From positions 1 to 13,833 of the forward strand of contig PJAB01001535.1 in NCBI GenBank assembly GCA_002887195.1: a stretch of 13,833 nt of DNA. The letters run 5' to 3'. Under the pieces are notes generated by a model. It did not search any database, had not been told where the DNA came from, and saw only the letters and a list, made by a program, of their open reading frames with translations. Positions 8,701 through 13,833 of the stretch are shown here, piece by piece; positions within the stretch are counted from its first letter, which is position 1; the number at the start of each line of letters is the position of its first letter. The position numbers and the translations under genes are program-made. Origin of the DNA: Chrysochromulina parva. Taxonomy: Eukaryota; Haptophyta; Prymnesiales; Chrysochromulinaceae.

Positions 8701-8788
8701 CCGCTCCGCGTGCGCTGTATGAGACGCGGGATGGCTGGCCACTATTTAGGCTCGCCGCCACTGCGTGGTGCACGTTGGAGCCCTGCAT
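5717..8788 (-). CDS. Sfi1-like Trp-module coiled-coil protein
   Basis: A single 1023-codon frame; ATG 8788 is the first start after an in-frame TAG at 8819-8821. The N-terminus (1-170) is Pro/Ser/Ala-rich. Long heptad-like Ala/Glu/Arg/Leu coiled coils follow (about 183-252, 328-395, 470-640). Between the coils lie aromatic modules: LSRAWSQWL (W277, W280), VRAAFALWR (W315), LVRGWTTWV (W416, W419) and DPFILWKEWW (W455, W458, W459). Spaced Leu...F/W-x-x-W helices of this kind are the hallmark of Sfi1-type repeats, which bind centrin at spindle poles and basal bodies, so a cytoskeletal or centriolar role is likely but inferred. The tail (640-1023) is Ala/Ser/Pro-rich and disordered-looking, with poly-Ala/His at about 772-790 and short duplications near the C-terminus. 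A GCATGCAA octamer in the same orientation lies 58-65 bp before the start codon. Confidence 0.8.
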   Translation of the reverse strand: MQGSNVHHAVAASLNSGQPSRVSYSARGAACENAAAASLPEASADPARATAESRLQHSAPPSLPSGATSHPTWRGAPWIHVYEQPGQQPRMHRSAPRLHASYMHGQGSMDPTRPWRVGMVKTRHDVVVAKAIVTGEKHAPVVWRPPGKSEGQAVTDHRHLHGPPVPPLTDAVRNLRNETDLAALLAAAHVQLGEQRQHAALAAEEARNRLTMLRAEHASELLQLGSALELERRAREAAEQREVALTAKFADTREGRVDEYHKRAMRRMLRSELSRAWSQWLAVYEQKLYARVIARRTQAALFHVKPTVRAAFALWRTLREAMRARQAGKGLKELSRELEDLQGEIAEARAETNEVRAEGLAKVGALQKQLAALQAELEAKERALAEREHAEKAERVTIISDQASHRFKFGGLVRGWTTWVVKHREYQDKAAKAKMLRYVRQRLMKPELADPFILWKEWWEGLCRAAKGQPRTAEDLLSEEMGLRRALQDEKGALHGQLEEAQQALHLAKVALSDERRALAAARAELQDLKRIEIQARESLTKRRSADARFKELQRSQAEAMSSLERERRESQARLVAQKSSAGSELRTLLKEQRASLEAQMADALAQAEDRVLAAEARARDDARLLAAQYAAALALANERANRGMLDADSPGALSSASLPEGPRLHTRDRSVVWEQELAAREAAGLKPTDPWHPRYGVDEFRAIRRAPSKLAQFVEASQLAAAQLESAAARQHDETLASTNADAITDSLLALLEERHASTAPSSRSRSAEDEALAAAAHAAAAAAAHAAERCDAAVDNVAAGRLIDAASKQALAGAAAHHPTPSSVLSPKTSGTGDGASSSAGASRLSAVAQTPSSLPSSLASRSSSMHAGTGGAAASGGSAAASASTRRCGFGSDSREPGARAALSAHAAGQVSPSTKHLQLQGVNVLAPTAGSSPATHSAPKFPSNLPSNLRAQKGVPAPAGVVRVLTPAGGAGALALTAGGERRLLDNVVGSSASLLRATSASCLKGASSSTTRQLLAEE
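5869..5954. repeat. Palindromic and 12-bp tandem repeats in the coiled-coil gene's 3' coding region
   Basis: The 12-bp palindrome CGCCTGCAGGCG occurs at 5869-5880 and 5896-5907, exactly 27 bp apart, and belongs to imperfect 27-bp repeats encoding PAG/TAG-type segments. Just beyond, AGATTTGAGGGG is perfectly duplicated (5931-5942, 5943-5954), encoding a doubled SNLP-like motif. All keep the reading frame. Confidence 0.75.
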
Positions 8789-8845
8789 CGACGACAGTGG
8801 CGACCGGTTCGGATTGATCTAGAACTGGGAGTTCCTAAGGGTCGT

Positions 8846-8853
8846 TTGCATGC
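8846..8853 (-). promoter_or_regulatory. GCATGCAA octamer upstream of the coiled-coil gene
   Basis: On the minus strand this reads GCATGCAA, in the sense orientation, 58-65 bp before ATG 8788. Confidence 0.35.
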
Positions 8854-9027
8854 GCGATTCAGAGGACTCAAATTGCGTGCATTCTGTCAAAAGTCTAACG
8901 GCGCCCGTTTCTTCGCGGAAACTCTTATCCGTGCATTTACGTCGCGTCTTCATAATTTCTGGCTCCGCGGAGGCGCGGCTGGCGAGGCGAAGGCGTATGC
9001 GCAGTGCACCACCGATTCTCTCACGCG

Positions 9028-9426
9028 ATGGTGTATCCATGCACCGTGCCGCTCGTGATGCTGCTAAACGCGTGCAACGGCTGCCTTCTAGCCTTCTTGC
9101 GCGAAATGCGAGGAAGTCGCGGTGAGCACGAGCCCACTGAAGATGAAATGCTCCGCGCCTCGCGTGTATTGCGTGTGCAACGGCTACTAGCCCTACACGA
9201 TTCCGACAACTCTTCTGATTCATCTTCCGTGCTCGCCACCTCCGACGTCGAGCTCCTGATGGTCTCAAATGCGCGTGCCGGAGGCTCCCCGAGCCCCCAC
9301 AACTCTGAGGACCTTGCAGACGAAGTGAACGAGGCAGGCGTCACCACTCAGCGGCAGCGACTCCGCGGCGACACCGCGATACGTGAGGCACGGGAGAGAA
9401 TGGGTAATATATATAAAGGCGCGTAG
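9028..9426 (+). CDS. Hypothetical small protein (weak)
   Basis: ATG 9028 opens a 132-residue frame. The N-terminus is hydrophobic (CTVPLVMLLNACNGCLLAFL, residues 4-23), followed by an Arg-rich amphipathic helix and a Ser/Asp-rich, then Glu-rich, disordered-looking tail. I do not recognise any family. In favour: protein-like composition and a 600-bp space otherwise empty between two minus-strand genes. Against: ordinary codon bias, an equally long open frame on the opposite strand (9021-9347), and a strong TATA-like sequence inside its last codons. It could be a small membrane protein, a remnant exon, or chance. Confidence 0.3.
   Translation: MVYPCTVPLVMLLNACNGCLLAFLREMRGSRGEHEPTEDEMLRASRVLRVQRLLALHDSDNSSDSSSVLATSDVELLMVSNARAGGSPSPHNSEDLADEVNEAGVTTQRQRLRGDTAIREARERMGNIYKGA
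9408..9419 (+). promoter_or_regulatory. TATA-box-like sequence
   Basis: TATATATAAAGG closely matches the eukaryotic TATA consensus on the plus strand and is the most A/T-rich stretch in the neighbourhood. No convincing plus-strand gene begins downstream; the next gene is on the minus strand and ends at 9651. It may serve a non-coding transcript or be incidental. Confidence 0.25.
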
Positions 9427-9650
9427 TACTTTGCGGTAGTCCTGTGTAAACCTGTGACGAGTTACAAGAACCATCCTTCCGATTACCTTCCGCTCTCTAC
9501 GCCGAACATGCCATTGCCAAATGCACCCACAAATAGGAGAGGTATTCGCGCGACGCTGCTTCTCACGTCAGCAGGTCGCGAGCGGGAGCCCGGAGCCCCC
9601 TCGAATGCTCGAAAGCCTTGAGCCTCAACAGAACGCACCCTTGCCGCTCC
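9427..9650. other. Intergenic spacer
   Basis: 224 bp between the weak ORF and the stop of the minus-strand F-box gene. I see no repeat, RNA gene or coding signal; it presumably contains the F-box gene's 3' UTR. Confidence 0.4.
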
Positions 9651-11057
9651 CTAGGCATCAAGCTCGGCCTGCACCAGGCGCTGCACGAAGTAGCTGTTGA
9701 GGCACGCCCAACACGCCTGCTCCATCTGGGGTCTCACCTGCTCGTGCACCTCCTGCTGCGTCGGGCGCGCCTGGCACGTGTACGTGCCGCCGTGCCGCTC
9801 GAAGACGCGCGCGCACACTTGGGATTGGAACATCTCAAAGGCGTGCTTGAAGGGCAGCCGCTGTGAATCGTCAAGTAGCGCAAACTCCTCACCGCAGCCT
9901 GCGCACCGGTCCGTGTCCGTGCACAGCTGCATGAGCGGTGCGTCCACGTGCACATGCGGCACGCTCGAGCGCCCACCCCCTCGACGTGGTGATAGGGTCG
10001 CCAAGGGGGTCGCTGGCTGCTGCGGTACCGGCGTAGCGAGGGGCGGCGGATTTGAAAGGGGGAGCGCAGCGAGGGGCGCCACTGACGTGGGAGGCAGTGT
10101 CGCGGGTGTGACGGGCGTGTCGGGCGTGTCGGGCATATCGCCGGCTTCCTCGAGCGTGTCGGTGGCTTCCTCGAGCGTGAAGGGTGTGCAGGGCTCTGGG
10201 GGGCATTCGAGCTTCATAGCAAGCCACTGCGCTGGTGGCACGTCGTGCGTGCCGAACCCTTCATTACCGAGGTCGTCAACGTCCATGCCCACGTCGCCCT
10301 CGTACTCCTCGCCGGAAGCCCCGTATGACTCGAGAGCTCGGCCGAGCGCCTCGGCAGCATCATCAACCGCCTGATGCATCCGCTCGAACTTGCGGAGCAT
10401 GAGCCAGTGGCTGAGGCGCTTTGCATGCATGATGAGGGGTAAGGCAGTGCACCACGAGGTTGCATTGTGATGCGGCCTGACGCCAGCTTCGAAGTCGCTC
10501 GAGGTCCACCTAAAGTCGATCTGGCGTGTCGAGGTCCATGCTGCCCTTGGCTTGCACTGCACTGCGGATGCAAGCCTCGCATCGAGCACTGCCGTCGCGC
10601 TGTACACTACCAACCGACGCGAAACTGCCGCAGCTGCGCCCCCAAAGAGCCACGCGTTCGTGAGCGCATCACCGTGAAATGAGACGTGGAGTGCCCCTAC
10701 AGCTGACGGCGAAAGCTCCATGATGTGTACAGCATCGAGCGTGCTCTGCGGACGACGGGGGTCGAGGTACGGCCAAAGAGCCTTGATCAGGTCGATAGCC
10801 GACATGCCGGTCATTTTCATGAGCAGCACGGCGGCGCTCATGTTCGGGCTGTCGTCGTTTGTGAAGCGTGTGAGTTGAACGTGTGTGATCAATTGATTGA
10901 GAAGGCCCGACCGCACACACTCTCTGCTGGCCACATCGTGAAGGGCCGTGCACGTCAACGCCACATTTGAGAGGATACCCACATCACTTGATGTGAGGAT
11001 GCACGTGAGCAGCTCGTATGGAAGATCTACGAGCGAATTGGCCCTTGTTGCTGCCAT
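9651..11057 (-). CDS. F-box protein with Pro/Thr linker and Cys-rich C-terminal domain
   Basis: A 468-residue frame from ATG 11057. Residues 9-47 (LVDLPYELLTCILTSSDVGI onward, with Cys36 and Cys47) fit an F-box, suggesting an SCF ubiquitin-ligase adaptor. A mixed globular region follows (about 50-250), then an acidic stretch (249-268) and a Pro/Thr/Ala linker (about 286-360) with short repeats such as PDTPDTPVTP and a duplicated LEEA. The C-terminal 95 residues hold seven Cys: CTDTDRCAGCGEEF (C379, C385, C388), C415, C428 and CWAC (C449, C452), plus conserved-looking His and aromatic residues. The paired CxxC motifs suggest one or two bound zinc ions, but I do not recognise the fold. The promoter side has a palindromic TTGCATGCAA 98-107 bp upstream of the ATG. 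Confidence 0.78.
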   Translation of the reverse strand: MAATRANSLVDLPYELLTCILTSSDVGILSNVALTCTALHDVASRECVRSGLLNQLITHVQLTRFTNDDSPNMSAAVLLMKMTGMSAIDLIKALWPYLDPRRPQSTLDAVHIMELSPSAVGALHVSFHGDALTNAWLFGGAAAAVSRRLVVYSATAVLDARLASAVQCKPRAAWTSTRQIDFRWTSSDFEAGVRPHHNATSWCTALPLIMHAKRLSHWLMLRKFERMHQAVDDAAEALGRALESYGASGEEYEGDVGMDVDDLGNEGFGTHDVPPAQWLAMKLECPPEPCTPFTLEEATDTLEEAGDMPDTPDTPVTPATLPPTSVAPLAALPLSNPPPLATPVPQQPATPLATLSPRRGGGRSSVPHVHVDAPLMQLCTDTDRCAGCGEEFALLDDSQRLPFKHAFEMFQSQVCARVFERHGGTYTCQARPTQQEVHEQVRPQMEQACWACLNSYFVQRLVQAELDA

Positions 11058-11377
11058 GCGCCGCCCTTCTTTAACGTACGTCGCGTTCTTGTCGACGAAG
11101 GGCTGTCAGGTCAGGGTGTCGTCAGGTTTTGTCGAAAAGCATGCATGCCTAAACTTGCATGCAAAAAAAGCGACGCTTAGGACATATGAATCGTGGAACC
11201 TTGGCGGCTGCGTGGAGTTGGACCCAAAGGAATCATTCACGGTCGCCCGTTCACACGTCATACAGCATGAAGGTCGCGCGCGATGAGGTAACGCGCCTCT
11301 CTGGTGGCGCGCGATTGCACACTTGTGTTGAACAGCAGCAGCAGCGATTGCACACTGGGCCAGCAGGGATCCAATCT
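11058..11377. other. Intergenic region between the F-box gene and the pseudogene
   Basis: This holds the minus-strand F-box gene's promoter. Besides TTGCATGCAA at 11155-11164 and a nearby GCATGCATGC (about 11139-11148), there is a 13-bp direct repeat GCGATTGCACACT at 11311-11323 and 11344-11356, separated by a short CAG run (about 11332-11343). The right part may include the original 5' end of the decayed gene. Confidence 0.45.
11155..11164. promoter_or_regulatory. TTGCATGCAA palindrome
   Basis: A perfect 10-bp palindrome containing GCATGCAA on both strands, about 100 bp upstream of the minus-strand F-box ATG at 11057 and followed by an A-run. Confidence 0.35.
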
Positions 11378-12201
11378 GAGCTTGACCAGTCGGCTGTGGC
11401 AACGATTCGCTTCACTGAGATCCGCCGGCGTAATCCGCTGACGAGGACCATTCTGGAGTACTTGCACACGTATCTTGGCGAGCTCGCAAGTCAGCGTGGG
11501 AGGCGCAAACGCATGACCCGGTCAAGTGCATCGTGTTTGAGGCAGTAGGCCCTTCTTCTCCTCTGGACATGCCCTCGATGACTTTACCAATGCGTCGACC
11601 GGCGAGGTGCGGTCCACGCTCAAGCTATGTGCGAATTTGAACATCATGCTAACGACAATCCGCAGCCAACACTAGCTGCTGTGGCGGGTGGCTGCCTTGG
11701 CGGTGCGGCACAACTTGCCGCATCGTGCAATCTGCTGCTCTCTCATCGACAACTCGCAACTTTCTGCTTGCCCGGCTCGACTGTTGGTGGATATTGCCAC
11801 ACCCCGTCGGTGGCGATCTGTACTCGGGTGGGTCCGCACGGGGTGGGTCCGCACGGGGCTCTTGAACTCGGGTTACTCGGTGAGACGATCTCGGCCGAGG
11901 AGGCTGTGCGCATCGGGCTCGACAATCGCTCCGTCCCTGCCGATGCGTGGAGATCGACAGTGGACGATATGGCGTTGAGGCTCGCCTCCGGCTTCAATCG
12001 AATTCCTTGAAAGCTCGGAAAGCTCGGCCCCTAAGAGCGGGCACGCGCGGGCCCTGGGCTCTCCGCGCGCTACGAGATCGCCACAGGCCCATGGTTGCCA
12101 TGTTCGAGAGCCCGGAATGGAAACGTTACATGCACACAGCTCGAAAAGCGGCGGACCCCCATAAACATCGGCACTCCGAATCGGTGTGTGAGGTCCCTTA
12201 A
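11378..12201 (+). pseudogene. Decayed enoyl-CoA hydratase/isomerase (ECHDC3-like)
   Basis: Pieces of one crotonase-fold protein appear in order on the plus strand but in changing frames. First piece (from about 11378): SAVATIRF...RRRNPLTRTILEYL, matching the N-terminal strand and the 'RNxLs' region. Second (about 11503-11550): THDPVKCIVFEAVGP. Third (11553-11663): FFSSGHALDDF, the oxyanion-hole loop as in ECHDC3 'FSSGHDL', ending at a TAG. Fourth (about 11655-12010): LAAVAGGCLGGAAQLAASC, a C-terminal STVGGYCHTPSVAI block and LGETISAEEAVRIGL. TGA (12008-12010) and TAA (12032-12034) then interrupt the frame, after which ARYEIAT (about 12068-12088) and, in another frame, MVAMFESPEW (from 12091) fit the C-terminal helices. 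Four frame changes and two stops over about 800 bp mean it cannot encode the full enzyme. Neighbouring genes are intact over up to 3 kb, so this is decay rather than general sequence error, although indel errors cannot be excluded at any one site. Confidence 0.78.
11826..11855 (+). repeat. Perfect 15-bp tandem duplication in the pseudogene
   Basis: GGGTGGGTCCGCACG occurs twice back to back (11826-11840, 11841-11855) and duplicates five residues (VGPHG) where crotonase relatives have only one copy. It keeps the frame of this segment. Confidence 0.85.
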
Positions 12202-12394
12202 CGTCGTGTAATCGCCTCATCAAGGTGCGAACAACACGAGTAAGTTTGTCGCGAGCCGTGTCTAGAGGTGATCTCTCTTCTCGGGGGGGGCGAGACATCT
12301 GATTCACATCTAGGTGAAATAATATGTGCCCCATGCAGGCCCCATGCCGATTTCGGATTTGTCGGTTTCTAACAAATTTAGAGTCAACACATGT
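12202..12394. other. Intergenic spacer with a G8 run
   Basis: The space between the end of the pseudogene and the Kelch gene's stop. It includes a run of eight G (about 12282-12289) and an A/T-richer stretch (12312-12400) that should be the Kelch 3' UTR. No coding or RNA signal was recognised. Confidence 0.4.
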
Positions 12395-13246
12395 TCACAT
12401 GGATACAGCACAATGGGAAGTCGTCCCTGTATTGAGCGCCATGCTGGCCATGGACACCCACTCGTTCTTGGTGGGATCGTACTGCTCGACGGAGCTGAGC
12501 CGGTTTTGGCCGACAAAGCCGCCCATCACATACAGCTTGCCATCAACCGCCGCCGCCGCCGAATCGCTTCGTGCCGCGGACATCGGTGCGACTGCCTCCC
12601 AGGCGTTCTTCGCCGGATCGTATCGCTCGACGGAGCTGAGCCGGTGATGGCCGTCATAGCCGCCCATCACATACAGCTTGCCATCAACCACCGCCGCCGC
12701 CAAAGCGTATCGTTCCTTGGACATCGGTGCGACTGCCTCCCAGGCATTCTTCGCCGGATCGTATCGCTCGACGGAGCTGAGCCAGTTTTGGCCGTCATAG
12801 CCGCCCATCACATACAGCTTGCCATCAACCGCCGCCGCCGCCAAACCGTTTCGTGCCGTGGACATCGGTGCGACTGCCTCCCAGGCATTCTTCGCCGGAT
12901 CGTACCGCTCGACGGAGCTGAGCCGGTTTTGGCCGTCAAAGCCGCCCATCACATACAGCTTGCCATCGACCACCACCGCCGCCGGAGCGTATCGTGCCAT
13001 GGACATCGGTGCAGCTGCCTCCCAGGCATTCTTCGCCGGATCGTACTGCTCGACGGAGCTGAGCCGGTTTTGGCCGTCATAGCCGCCCATCACATACAGC
13101 TTGCCATCAACGACCGCCGCCACCGGAGCGATTCGTGCCGTGGACATCGGCGCCATCGCCTCCCACAAATTCGCCATGGAGTCGTTCCTGTGGAAGGTGG
13201 CCAACGCACCACTGCCATCGTACCCGCCCACAATGTAGAGCTTCTC
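12395..13246 (-). repeat. Kelch tandem array, 141-bp period
   Basis: The anchor CATCACATACAGCTTGCCAT recurs at 12524, 12665, 12806, 12947 and 13088 (within a base or two), a constant spacing of 141 bp = 47 codons. The units share long identical blocks, for example most of TTCTTCGCCGGATCGTA, and differ mainly in one short stretch before the anchor-encoded VDGK. This indicates recent duplication or gene conversion. The outermost units are more diverged. Confidence 0.92.
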
Positions 13247-13833
13247 AAAGCCCATACGACGGCGCGCCGAGTCGCCGTGCAGTGCGCCAAGTAAGGAGTG
13301 ATTAAGCATCTGCATGCCAGCAAACGTCCTCAGCAGCGGCTCGTTGTGCACCGTCTCGTGCACAAACTCGCGACGCAGCAGCGGAAAGCGCACCAGCCGA
13401 AGCAGTGCCAGCGCGTCGTCCTCGGCGGGAGGAGGCGCCAGGGCGTGCAGCCACTTGACCGCTGCCGAGTACACAGCCTCTTCATCAGCCACCTTGAGCC
13501 GGTCGGAAGCGAGCAGCACACGCGCCGTCTCTGCCGGCGCGCTCAGCCACGCGGGCGTCGCTGCGATCTGCTCAAAGTGGCGAGCCGCTGCCGACACCGC
13601 GTCGGCCGCGAGCTGGCTCAGACCCTGCCGGTCGGCGACGGCCAAAAAGGCGAGGGCAGTGGTCGCGCTCAGGTGTGCACTGATCGCCTTGGCCGCGGCG
13701 TCCACGAGCGGTGGAATCTGCAGATAGGCCGCCGCCTCGAGCACGACGATCAGCTCTGCCTCATCGGCAACTGTGCAGCTCCCCGTGTAGATGAACTCGA
13801 GGCATGCGGCGAGCCCTTGCTTCGGGACCTCGG
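12395..13833 (-). CDS. BTB-BACK-Kelch (KLHL-type) protein, N-terminus beyond the right edge
   Basis: The frame is open from the right window edge to TGA at 12395-12397: 478 residues, lacking the start. Numbering from the edge, residues 1-45 are the end of a BTB domain (LEFIYTGSCTV, then LEAAAYLQIPPLVD). About 45-165 is a BACK domain including the 3-box helices (ALAFLAVADRQGLSQL) and VRFPLLRREFV. About 196-478 is a six-bladed Kelch propeller with GGYDG, VERYDPAKNAWE and APMS..R motifs in each blade. In this family BTB and 3-box bind cullin-3 and the propeller holds the substrate for ubiquitination. The first blade (13246 leftward) and last blade are divergent, the middle ones nearly identical. 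The last blade ends abruptly in NTGTTSHCAVSM. Confidence 0.93.
   Translation of the reverse strand, partial: EVPKQGLAACLEFIYTGSCTVADEAELIVVLEAAAYLQIPPLVDAAAKAISAHLSATTALAFLAVADRQGLSQLAADAVSAAARHFEQIAATPAWLSAPAETARVLLASDRLKVADEEAVYSAAVKWLHALAPPPAEDDALALLRLVRFPLLRREFVHETVHNEPLLRTFAGMQMLNHSLLGALHGDSARRRMGFEKLYIVGGYDGSGALATFHRNDSMANLWEAMAPMSTARIAPVAAVVDGKLYVMGGYDGQNRLSSVEQYDPAKNAWEAAAPMSMARYAPAAVVVDGKLYVMGGFDGQNRLSSVERYDPAKNAWEAVAPMSTARNGLAAAAVDGKLYVMGGYDGQNWLSSVERYDPAKNAWEAVAPMSKERYALAAAVVDGKLYVMGGYDGHHRLSSVERYDPAKNAWEAVAPMSAARSDSAAAAVDGKLYVMGGFVGQNRLSSVEQYDPTKNEWVSMASMALNTGTTSHCAVSM

Noticed and set aside
9697..10374. A 225-codon plus-strand Ser-rich frame
   Set aside because: Opposite the F-box gene's Pro/Thr linker and Cys-rich end; low complexity, no independent support.
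11503..11663. Programmed frameshifting or tiny introns to rescue the crotonase-like gene
   Set aside because: Four frame changes plus two in-frame stops would be needed, there is no room for introns at the breaks, and no slippery-site pattern is seen. Decay is simpler.
12524..13108. Regular 141-bp repeats as a possible CRISPR-like or satellite array
   Set aside because: The period is a whole number of codons and encodes Kelch blades throughout; there are no short repeat/unique spacer units.
12326..13294. A 322-codon plus-strand frame with regular repeats (HRCDCLPG)
   Set aside because: The repeats are the reverse complement of the 141-bp Kelch units; the minus-strand product is a textbook propeller, so this is not a separate Cys-repeat protein.

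Overview
The window looks like nuclear DNA from a GC-rich, intron-poor unicellular eukaryote, most likely a microalga (haptophyte-like is my guess). The evidence is the protein set: a PKA regulatory subunit with two cyclic-nucleotide domains, F-box proteins, a BTB-BACK-Kelch protein, an Sfi1-like coiled-coil protein, and a fringe/GT31-type glycosyltransferase carrying a Cys-rich module of a kind I associate from memory with algal predicted proteins. All convincing genes are single uninterrupted reading frames separated by short intergenic spaces. I saw no bacterial operon structure, CRISPR array, rRNA or tRNA.

Layout. 1-2441 (minus, runs off the left edge): secretory GT31-like glycosyltransferase, at least 813 codons. 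2442-2692: divergent promoter region. 2693-3910 (plus): PKA regulatory-subunit-like protein with an intact B site and an altered A site. 3911-4218: AC-rich and palindromic spacer. 4219-5298 (plus): F-box protein. 5299-5716: convergent 3' spacer. 5717-8788 (minus): 1023-residue coiled-coil protein with Sfi1-like Trp modules. 9028-9426 (plus): weak hypothetical ORF ending in a TATA-like sequence. 9651-11057 (minus): F-box protein with a Cys-rich C-terminal domain. About 11378-12201 (plus): decayed enoyl-CoA hydratase (ECHDC3-like) pseudogene. 12395-13833 (minus, runs off the right edge): BTB-BACK-Kelch protein whose propeller is built from 141-bp tandem units.

The genes do not form an obvious pathway. 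Three of them (two F-box, one BTB-Kelch) are candidate substrate adaptors for cullin-RING ubiquitin ligases, which is notable for 14 kb but may be chance. An octamer GCATGCAA lies roughly 60-100 bp upstream of the preferred start codons of several genes and is a candidate promoter element. The strongest leads for a second look are the altered A site of the PKA regulatory subunit, the Kelch repeats with conserved scaffold and variable loops, the pseudogene whose breaks all shift the frame the same way, and the Cys-rich module in the glycosyltransferase stem. I did not find a convincing novel multi-gene system.
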